Shown here piece by piece: positions 32,624-39,285 of a stretch of 64,000 nt of DNA. Both the position numbers and the translations under genes were made by a program. The notes under the pieces are model-generated. The model was not told where the DNA came from. It saw nothing but the letters and a program-made list of their open reading frames with translations, and made no database searches. The stretch spans positions 3,224,001 through 3,288,000 of the forward strand of contig NZ_CP010429.1 in assembly GCF_000974425.1 (NCBI RefSeq), written 5' to 3'. This stretch comes from Spirosoma radiotolerans (GTDB lineage Bacteria > Bacteroidota > Bacteroidia > Cytophagales > Spirosomataceae). Numbering within the stretch: the stretch's first letter is position 1; each line of letters opens with the position of its first letter.

Positions 32624-32704
32624 GTAGAGACGCGACCCTTCGCGTCTCCTGGGCATCAGCAAAAAAACCATCCGGTCAGGAGACGCGAAGGGCCGCGTCT
32701 CTAC
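32624..32704. repeat. AGACGCG double-palindromic hairpin
   Basis: Arms 32624-32651 and 32677-32704 pair at 27 of 28 positions. Each arm is itself a palindrome (GAGACGCGA...TTCGCGTCTC), so four stems are possible. The right arm covers the stop codon (32701-32703) of the permease gene; the left arm begins 11 bases after the start of the response-regulator gene on the other side of the gap. Confidence 0.92.
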
Positions 32705-33855
32705 TCTTCATGCAGGGCGGTAGCCGGTTGAATCATGGCAGCCTGCTGGCTTGGGAAGAGGGCGCATACGGTAACAAGCACATAAATTATCAGAATCGAA
32801 ACACCGATAGCCGTTACGTAAACTCCTGCCTGTAAGTCAAATACGTTCAGTAGTGGAAACTGAGCCGCAAACAGCAACCCAATCAACAAGGCAAAGGTAG
32901 CCAGGACCCATATTTCGCCAATAAATTGGGTCGATATTCCTCCGCTAGTAGCGCCCAACGCCCGGCGCAGGCCGATTTCTCCCCGGCGTTTGGCAATACT
33001 CAGGTTTAATACCCCAAACAGCCCCAGCGCCACATTGATTAACAGAAAGCTGCAAACGATAAGCGCAATAATAATAGGCACCAGAACAAGATTGTGCTGA
33101 TTTTTTCGTGAATCCGTCAGGTAATCGACTTCAACGTTCCAGCCGGTCACCATAGAAGCAATATCCTTTACAATCTTAGCTTCCAAAATAGCATCGGTGC
33201 CGGGCTTCACCTTGATCAACATCGTATCGTTCCAGATCGCATCGGCCTTCATTAACTCAAATACGGCCGGTTTATTCGACATAAATTCGCCTTTTGCCTT
33301 GAAATTATCGATCAGGCCAACCACTTTGAAACGTTCGCCGATTACTTTTCCCAGCGGATTCTCGTCACCGAACAACTCGTCTTTCGTTTTCTGGTTGATA
33401 ACCACCGGTGTGTATTTGCCTACACTATCCGCATTGCGATACCAACGGCCCGCCGGTACCGCAATGTCGAGTGTCTTGGCAAATGCTTCATCGGTTACAT
33501 AAAAATCAGCGAGCACTTTGCGCTTTTTATACTCGATTCCGTTATTCGTCGAGTTCGCCGAAAAGGGAAAGTTATTACTCATTCGGGACACCGACTCCAC
33601 GTCGGGATATGCCTTTAGCCGCTGCTGCACCCGTTGGAGTTTATTCGCCAGATCGGTTGTATCCTGATTACTTTTCAGACCGATTGCCCAGACGTTCTCG
33701 TACGTGAAGCCCAAAGGCTCCCTGTAGTTGCGCACGTTGACGACGATCAAGGTTGCCAGCCCAAAAAGGACCATAAATGAAGCCCAGATTTCGACAATCA
33801 GCAAGGCGTGCGCTTTCTTTTTATTCCAGATTAATTTTAGCAGATGAGGGATCAT
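32701..33855 (-). CDS. ABC exporter permease, FtsX/MacB-type (second of pair)
   Basis: This 384-aa membrane protein has an N-terminal helix (about 18-40), a periplasmic MacB-like domain (about 45-240) and an FtsX domain with three helices (about 250-275, 305-330, 345-370). The typical cytoplasmic coupling motif R-R-G-E-I-G-L-R-R-A-L-G-A follows the first FtsX helix. It lacks the N-terminal ATPase of MacB, so it must use the separate ATPase at 35294-35962. It follows the other permease across a 91-base hairpin-filled gap. The two probably form a heterodimer. Confidence 0.9.
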   Translation of the reverse strand: MIPHLLKLIWNKKKAHALLIVEIWASFMVLFGLATLIVVNVRNYREPLGFTYENVWAIGLKSNQDTTDLANKLQRVQQRLKAYPDVESVSRMSNNFPFSANSTNNGIEYKKRKVLADFYVTDEAFAKTLDIAVPAGRWYRNADSVGKYTPVVINQKTKDELFGDENPLGKVIGERFKVVGLIDNFKAKGEFMSNKPAVFELMKADAIWNDTMLIKVKPGTDAILEAKIVKDIASMVTGWNVEVDYLTDSRKNQHNLVLVPIIIALIVCSFLLINVALGLFGVLNLSIAKRRGEIGLRRALGATSGGISTQFIGEIWVLATFALLIGLLFAAQFPLLNVFDLQAGVYVTAIGVSILIIYVLVTVCALFPSQQAAMIQPATALHEE

Positions 33856-33873
33856 GATAATAAGGAAAAAGGT

Positions 33874-33948
33874 GAATGAGCGAAAGAGTGAATGAGTGAA
33901 TGAGTGAATGGATGGTTGATGCGTCAGCTATTCACTCATTTGCTCGTT
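33874..33948. repeat. GAGY-GAAN tetranucleotide-period hairpin
   Basis: The repeat runs as GAAT GAGC GAAA GAGT GAAT GAGT GAAT GAGT GAAT from ~33874. The inner arms 33899-33909 and 33930-33940 pair perfectly (11 bp). Outer pairing to 33948 is imperfect (16 of 19 against 33875-33893). The right arm overlaps the stop codon of the permease at 33947. Confidence 0.85.
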
Positions 33949-35194
33949 AGCCTCTGAGCGCTTCAGCTATGTTTAGTTTCGACATTCGTAGCGCGGGTAA
34001 CACGCCGGATAACAAGCCAAAGATCAAACTCACGAACAGACTGATCAGGAACACATTGATGTTGATTGTCAGATCAGCGTAGGCAATCCAGCCACTCGTA
34101 TTAATCAAATGAATGACAATAACGGTTAGAATCAGGGCGATGACTCCGCCGATCAGCGTAATGAAGATATTCTCAACAATGAACTGCCACATGAGCGTGC
34201 GGATGGGAGCTCCAAAGGCTTTCCGAATGCCGATTTCCGAGGCTCTTTCCATGATCCGACTGATGTTTACGTTTACTAAGTTGATCGCCGGAAGGCCCAT
34301 CAACATGAATAAAATAAACGCAATGACTCCGAAAAAAATGGTTTTAAGGCCCGCGTTACCGTCTAAAAGGGGACCCATAAAATTTTCCAGATAAGGTTCA
34401 CTTTTTACTTCCAATGTCGCATACTTGAATCCATCCTGAACACCCGGAAATGGAATTCGATCTATGTGGCTCTGAAATTCGTCCTGAATTTCTTTTCGGT
34501 CCGATTCATTTTTAGCCAGAATAATGGCGACGTAACCACCGCGCATGTCGTTTCGCTGATAATTACTTTTAGGGGCTGTATACGGAAAATAGACGTCGGC
34601 GTAAGTAAATGGGCGCGTAACCGGGCTCCCTTTTACCACACCAATTACCTTATAATGAATCGTTTCTATTTCAATATCTTTACCCAAAACGGATTCAGAC
34701 GAATTTTCGAAATAGTGTTTTTTCAGGTCGTCGGTAATCACCGCTACGTTTTCTCCACTGGCAATAGTTTGCTCATTGTAGGGCTTGCCCTCCAGGAATT
34801 CGAAGTCGGCCACCCGCCAGAAATCAGCATCGGTGAATTTAGTATTCAGCTTTATTTTCTGCGATCCCACATACGCATTCGAGCTGTTGATGAGGGTACA
34901 AATCGTTACCCGTTCGGGGGTTTTCAACGATTTGGCATAGTCCGTCAGAAATTTAAAACTCATTGGGCCCGACTGCCGGGATGTTCGGCTGGAATCATTC
35001 AATTGCATCTGCATGATATAGAGCGAACGATCCCGCTTAGTTTCAGGATAATGGCTCCCAATCAGGTGATCCAGAAACGAGGTCAGCACCATCAATACGG
35101 TTAGCGTCAGGCTAATTCCGAAAAGCGTGATGAAGGTGTAAAACGGGTGCCGCAGCAACACCTTCCAGGCGATTTTAATGTAGTTCAGTAGCAT
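33947..35194 (-). CDS. ABC exporter permease, FtsX/MacB-type (first of pair)
   Basis: This 415-aa permease has an N-terminal helix (about 17-40), a large periplasmic domain and three C-terminal FtsX helices (about 290-315, 340-365, 380-405). The coupling motif E-R-A-S-E-I-G-I-R-K-A-F-G-A lies after the second helix, and the chain ends A-L-R-M-S-K-L-N-I-A-E-A-L-R-G. It belongs with the HlyD, TolC, ATPase and second permease genes in a MacAB-TolC-like export system. It overlaps no neighbour; the ATPase is 99 bases upstream across a GARN-type hairpin. Confidence 0.9.
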   Translation of the reverse strand: MLLNYIKIAWKVLLRHPFYTFITLFGISLTLTVLMVLTSFLDHLIGSHYPETKRDRSLYIMQMQLNDSSRTSRQSGPMSFKFLTDYAKSLKTPERVTICTLINSSNAYVGSQKIKLNTKFTDADFWRVADFEFLEGKPYNEQTIASGENVAVITDDLKKHYFENSSESVLGKDIEIETIHYKVIGVVKGSPVTRPFTYADVYFPYTAPKSNYQRNDMRGGYVAIILAKNESDRKEIQDEFQSHIDRIPFPGVQDGFKYATLEVKSEPYLENFMGPLLDGNAGLKTIFFGVIAFILFMLMGLPAINLVNVNISRIMERASEIGIRKAFGAPIRTLMWQFIVENIFITLIGGVIALILTVIVIHLINTSGWIAYADLTININVFLISLFVSLIFGLLSGVLPALRMSKLNIAEALRG

Positions 35195-35204
35195 ATCTAA
35201 TCTT

Positions 35205-35290
35205 GAATGAGTGAGTGATGGAATGAGTGAATGGTTGGACAGAACGGCGGGATAGATATTATTCTATCACTCACCCATTCTATCATTCAA
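35205..35290. repeat. GAGY-GAAN tetranucleotide-period hairpin
   Basis: Arms 35205-35224 and 35261-35280 pair at 18 of 20 positions; the repeat character extends to about 35290. It fills the gap between the ABC ATPase stop (35294) and the first permease start (35194). Confidence 0.88.
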
Positions 35291-35293
35291 CAT

Positions 35294-35962
35294 TCACAAC
35301 ACCTGCGTCCCGTCAAATAACCTGATCAGCCGGTGAGTACGCTTAGCCATCTGTTCGTCGTGCGTGACCATCACAATGGTGGCGCCATCGTCGTTAAGCT
35401 GTTGCAAAATGTTCATGATTTCGTTGCCCATGGCACTATCAAGGTTACCGGTTGGCTCATCGGCGAGGATGATGTCAGGCTGGCCCACAATGGCACGGGC
35501 GATGGCCACGCGTTGTTTTTGTCCACCCGACAATTGCTTCGGAAAGTGTTTCATGCGGTTGCTCAAGCCCACTTTTGTCAGGGCATCTTTGGCATACTCC
35601 TGCCGGGGCTTCCCATTAGATGACCGATAGAGCAGTGGAATCTCGACATTATCCAGCACGGTCAGGTCGTTGATCAGGTGAAAACTCTGAAAAATGAAGC
35701 CGATTTTCTGGTTGCGTAATTTGGCCAGTTCCTTATCACCGTACTTTGTGACGGCCTGTCCATCAAGCTGAACCGTTCCTTTTGAAGGCTCATCCAGCAG
35801 GCCCATTACGTTCAGCAACGTACTCTTGCCGCAACCCGACGGCCCCATGATGGAGACGAATTCACCCTTTTTGATTGTCAGGTTAATGTTGTTCAAGGCC
35901 ATCGTTTCGATGGTGCTCGTCCGGTACACTTTTTCGATGTTTTGTAAGGCGATCATGGTCAA
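35294..35962 (-). CDS. ABC transporter ATPase, MacB/LolD-type
   Basis: This 222-aa ATPase powers the two FtsX permeases. Walker A is G-P-S-G-C-G-K-S-T (~40-48), the Q-loop is I-F-Q-S-F-H, the signature is [14 protein letters not shown], and Walker B is [12 protein letters not shown]. The H-loop is M-V-T-H-D. The [10 protein letters not shown] form is that of LolD/MacB-like exporters. Its start overlaps the TolC gene stop by 4 bases (ATGA), so the two are translationally coupled. Confidence 0.96.
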   Translation of the reverse strand: MTMIALQNIEKVYRTSTIETMALNNINLTIKKGEFVSIMGPSGCGKSTLLNVMGLLDEPSKGTVQLDGQAVTKYGDKELAKLRNQKIGFIFQSFHLINDLTVLDNVEIPLLYRSSNGKPRQEYAKDALTKVGLSNRMKHFPKQLSGGQKQRVAIARAIVGQPDIILADEPTGNLDSAMGNEIMNILQQLNDDGATIVMVTHDEQMAKRTHRLIRLFDGTQVL

Positions 35963-37449
35963 TACTTTATTTTCTGGTTCGTTTCAAAATCAAATAAGGT
36001 CAATAAGCGAAGCGTGTAGAACGCCTGCCAGTAATCGCGCAGGGCCAGAATGGCATCCCGACGGGCGCGGTCTTTTTCCTGGGTAGCGATACCTAGATCA
36101 GTCACACTCAGATCACTGAGCTTAAACCGATCCTGGGCAATCTGATACCGATTCTGACCGATCTGATCGGCTTTAGCGGTAAGCGTTACCTGTTGATTTA
36201 ACATTTGAAGCAGGGTGACCTGCGTAAAGATTTCCTGCTCAAACGTTAGTTTATCCTGCTCGACGGTTTGCTGCGCTAATTGCCGGTTTGCCTTAGCCGT
36301 CTCAACAATTGCCTGCGCCCGTCCCCAGGTCATGATGGGGAGTGTAAACTGAAGAGAAACGTATTCGCGGTTCTGCGGGCGGACATAGACATCCAGCAAA
36401 TTCGGCCCCTGATTCGATAACCCATAACCTGCCGTAAGGGTAGCGTTCAGGCCGTTGTTCTTCCGGGCTTTTTCCAGGTCCCGCTCGGCTTCCAGCATTC
36501 GTCGCCGGAATCCGATAGATCCCGCCCGGTTGGCAACAGCCTCATCGAATGCCCGCTTTACATCCACGATCAGGTCAGGAATCTGATTGGGGATAGCCAG
36601 TTCCAGCGGCCGTAGCTGACCGGCGCTCTCCTCGCGATAGCCCACAAACGTCTTTAATTTCAACGACGCTACGGCCGCCGTTTGCCGGGCGGATGCCAGA
36701 TCTTTTTCGGCATTCAGCACACTCAACTGCAACTGCAGCAGGTCATTCTGCGAAATCTTACCCATGTCAAGCTTATGCAGCGCGATTCGGTACAGGGTGT
36801 CATTGTTGGCCCGATTGGTTTCGGCGATTTGCAGGTTCACCTGGGCCACCAGCAGATCAAAATATAGGTTCGTCGCCGATAGAGACACTTGTTCCAGGGA
36901 TTCGATCTGGAGCTGATTGCCTTCGGCATACAACAGCGGCTGTATCTTCCGGTCCCAGCGCATCTGGTTAAACTGAAACAGGGGTTGCGTTACCCCGATC
37001 CCGAACGGTATACCGTTATACAAGGTGCTGCTTTGGATGAAATTATCGAACCGCTGGAGTTGCTGCTGGACAAAAATAGTCCCGCCCGTGGGCGCAATGG
37101 TTTGACTTAACGACAGATTCAGGATGGAGTTATTATACGATACCGGCTCAAAGCGGATGTTGCCATCTGGCTGCGTCACCTGTACATACGACCGCGTGAA
37201 GTTGGGCAGCGATCCGTCGAGACTCAACTGCGGCTTAAACTGGGCCAGGAAAGAACGGTATTGCCAATAATTCGTTCGCTGCTGAGTATTGGCTCGTTTT
37301 GCCGCTACCGACTGTGCCTGGGCCAGTTGCACAACTTCGGTCAATGTAGTCGTTTGGGGTTGAGCAGCAAGCTGTTGAGTAATAAGCAGTAAGGCAAAGA
37401 AAAGCCCATACAGGTGTTTTTGTATCGGAGCTTGCCTCTCCCCTCTCAT
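35959..37449 (-). CDS. TolC-family outer-membrane efflux protein
   Basis: This 496-aa protein has a signal peptide (residues ~12-30, ending Q-Q-L-A-A-Q). The mature part has the long helical TolC repeats (F-D-L-L-V-A-Q-V-N-L-Q-I-A, then L-H-K-L-D-M-G-K-I-S-Q-N-D-L-L-Q-L-Q-L) and beta segments (S-L-Q-F-T-L-P-I). It forms the outer-membrane tunnel for the ABC exporter. The open frame continues to 37557, but the added residues fall in the palindromic gap at 37452-37528. I therefore start at M-R-G-E-R-Q (37449), which also gives a normal signal peptide. Confidence 0.92.
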   Translation of the reverse strand: MRGERQAPIQKHLYGLFFALLLITQQLAAQPQTTTLTEVVQLAQAQSVAAKRANTQQRTNYWQYRSFLAQFKPQLSLDGSLPNFTRSYVQVTQPDGNIRFEPVSYNNSILNLSLSQTIAPTGGTIFVQQQLQRFDNFIQSSTLYNGIPFGIGVTQPLFQFNQMRWDRKIQPLLYAEGNQLQIESLEQVSLSATNLYFDLLVAQVNLQIAETNRANNDTLYRIALHKLDMGKISQNDLLQLQLSVLNAEKDLASARQTAAVASLKLKTFVGYREESAGQLRPLELAIPNQIPDLIVDVKRAFDEAVANRAGSIGFRRRMLEAERDLEKARKNNGLNATLTAGYGLSNQGPNLLDVYVRPQNREYVSLQFTLPIMTWGRAQAIVETAKANRQLAQQTVEQDKLTFEQEIFTQVTLLQMLNQQVTLTAKADQIGQNRYQIAQDRFKLSDLSVTDLGIATQEKDRARRDAILALRDYWQAFYTLRLLTLFDFETNQKIKY

Positions 37450-37451
37450 GC

Positions 37452-37528
37452 CCTGTGTCCTCACAGGCCCCTTTTTCGTCAGCTCACGGTTGCCATTTGG
37501 TCGAGTGGCTTGTGGGGACACAAGCCAC
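37452..37528. repeat. GTG-GGGA-CAC type hairpins (two)
   Basis: CCTGTG (37452-37457) and CACAGG (37462-37467) enclose a TCCT loop. GTGGCTTGTG (37505-37514) and CACAAGCCAC (37519-37528) enclose a GGGA loop, a perfect 10-bp stem. The two loops are complementary forms of one core, GTG-[AG]GGA-CAC. Both lie in the gap between the HlyD stop and the TolC start. The same type recurs at 41631-41717. Confidence 0.85.
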
Positions 37529-37569
37529 GGACAAAAAAGTAAATAAGTAGCGTTCATAGCGGTGGGGAA

Positions 37570-38832
37570 TTAACGTTTCGGTTCAATAGTGATTTCTTCC
37601 AGATGCTCATAATCACTCAGATCGGTCAGAATAACCTGTTCGCCCGCCTGAAGGCCCGACTTTATTTCAACATAATCGAAGTTTGACAAGCCGAGAGCTA
37701 CTTCCCGCCGACGGGCCACCGTACTTCCCTTTGGCAATACATAGATAAACTGTTTCCGTTTGCCTTTAAACGCTGGCCCATTGGCAACGCGCACGGCCCT
37801 TGCGACCCGGTCGGTGATGACGAATACTTCCACCTTCATGTCTGGCCGTAGAGACGCATGGTGGTTATTGTCCAGTTGAATCACAAACTGAACGATACCG
37901 TTCTTGATGGCCGGTTTGACCTGGGTAATAAGCCCACGTAAATTGGTTTCGTTTACTTTGACGATAACGGGCAGGCCCACTTTCACCTGATCGGCATACA
38001 CATCGGAGCAGGACCCCTCGACCCGAAAACTAGCCAGATCGGCCAGCTTAGCCAGCATTTCCCCTTCGTTGACGGCTGAGCCAATGTTTTCATTGACCCA
38101 GGTCAGCACACCCGGCCGGTCGGCTATTATGTCGGCCTGTTTTAGTTTATGGGTTAACTCTTTCAGGTTTTTTTCTTCAATCTGAGCCTGTAACGTTGTT
38201 TCACGTAAGCTGGCCCCCATCGACTGACGGTTGTAAGCGAGGTCGTTTTCCAACTGCTTTTTCTCCAACTCCGCGACACGAAGTGCATTTTCAGCCCGCG
38301 TCACATCTTCGCCCGTGCTCCCGCCTACTTTCTTTAAGCGCATCGACCCTTCCAATTCGGCCCGTAAGCGGTTGATGTTAAGCAGCTTGATCTGGTCATT
38401 TACTTCGGCATCATACAGGCTTTTATTCAGTTTCATGCGCAGCTGATCGATGCCGTTTCGTTTCAGAGCGAGCTGGTCATTTAGCTTTTCCAGCTCAATT
38501 TCGGTCAGTGATTTATCGAGATCCAGAATCGCCTGACCCGGTTTTACGGCTGTGCCGGGTGTAAGCAACACCCGACGGATGCTGGCCCGAATGGGGCTAG
38601 TGATAATCTGCTCGTAAGCCGGTATCACCTCTCCGGTTGCGTTCAGCGAATTTTCGACAGGGCCAATTTCGGCGGTTGCCGTGCGAATTTTTCCCCCTTC
38701 GACTGACGTCTTCACGGCATCCCGCAGCCAGGTGATGGCAATCGCCAGAACAATTACAACCACCACCCCAATCAGCAGGCTTCGGTTGCGACTACGGTTG
38801 GCTATCTCCGGGGCAAGTTCTTTATCCATCAT
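37570..38832 (-). CDS. HlyD-family periplasmic adaptor of the ABC exporter
   Basis: This ~420-aa protein has one N-terminal membrane helix (S-L-L-I-G-V-V-V-V-I-V-L-A-I-A-I, about residues 18-36), then the membrane-fusion layout. A first barrel/lipoyl strand region comes first (P-G-T-A-V-K-P-G-Q-A-I-L-D-L-D). A long coiled-coil hairpin follows (about 110-220), then the second lipoyl half (G-V-L-T-W-V-N-E-N-I-G). A beta-barrel with R-P-D-M-K-V-E-V-F-V and a membrane-proximal domain complete it. It links permeases to TolC and is the first gene of the operon. The frame extends to 38961, but those residues come from the hairpin at 38927-38962. Start ATG is at 38832 or 38829 (M-M-D-K-E-L). Confidence 0.9.
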   Translation of the reverse strand: MMDKELAPEIANRSRNRSLLIGVVVVIVLAIAITWLRDAVKTSVEGGKIRTATAEIGPVENSLNATGEVIPAYEQIITSPIRASIRRVLLTPGTAVKPGQAILDLDKSLTEIELEKLNDQLALKRNGIDQLRMKLNKSLYDAEVNDQIKLLNINRLRAELEGSMRLKKVGGSTGEDVTRAENALRVAELEKKQLENDLAYNRQSMGASLRETTLQAQIEEKNLKELTHKLKQADIIADRPGVLTWVNENIGSAVNEGEMLAKLADLASFRVEGSCSDVYADQVKVGLPVIVKVNETNLRGLITQVKPAIKNGIVQFVIQLDNNHHASLRPDMKVEVFVITDRVARAVRVANGPAFKGKRKQFIYVLPKGSTVARRREVALGLSNFDYVEIKSGLQAGEQVILTDLSDYEHLEEITIEPKR

Positions 38833-39285
38833 CTTGTTTACAATCTTATGTAGAGATAGCCAAACAACATGCCAACCAATAACCAACTGTTTATCAACAA
38901 CTTGACCATTTATACAAAAATTAATTCGTGCGAAATCGCACCGTTTTTTGCGGTTTCGCACGAGTTAACAGGCGGCTGGGGTGCTGGTAGATGATGTGGT
39001 GTCGGTTCCTTATAACCGACACGTGAGGACGGTTCGCCGTTTCGATTCTTAAAACTGCGTCAAATTCAGCATCACACCTGGAAAGCTTCTGCCAGCATAG
39101 AAAATCGGTCGGAGACCGGATAACGCGGTGGCGTAGTCTCCGACTACGCCCAACATTACAGTACGCCAAACACCAACTGCCTTCGACAACACAATGAATA
39201 ATATGGCGGCACAGCAAGGCGCTTCCGAAAGCTTTTCGTACCTTTTTAGCCCTTAGCTCAATCAGTGAAGTAACCCACTTAAAAA
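38833..39285. other. Palindrome-rich divergent intergenic region
   Basis: This 453-base gap lies between the HlyD start and the GH92 start, where the promoters of both should be. The first 90 bases on the HlyD side are AT-rich without a clean TAnnTTTG. From 38927 to 39150 there is a dense set of palindromes, listed separately. The last ~120 bases before GH92 carry no clear element. Confidence 0.6.
38927..39150. repeat. Cluster of nested palindromes
   Basis: There are four main stems. CGTGCGAAA/TTTCGCACG at 38927-38962 is the first. GTGTCGGTT/AACCGACAC at 38999-39022 has a 6-base loop. GTCGGAGAC (39108-39116) pairs with GTCTCCGAC (39136-39144). GGCGTAGT (39130-39137) pairs with ACTACGCC (39143-39150). 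The third and fourth share bases, so two alternative foldings compete. The second resembles the palindrome at 63781-63805. Confidence 0.85.

Noticed and set aside
37450-37557. N-terminal extension of the TolC-family frame
   Set aside because: The residues come from the GTG-GGGA-CAC hairpins, and the chosen ATG at 37449 gives a proper signal peptide.
38833-38961. N-terminal extension of the HlyD frame
   Set aside because: The residues come from an intergenic palindrome and AT-rich leader; the internal M-M-D-K start gives a normal membrane anchor.
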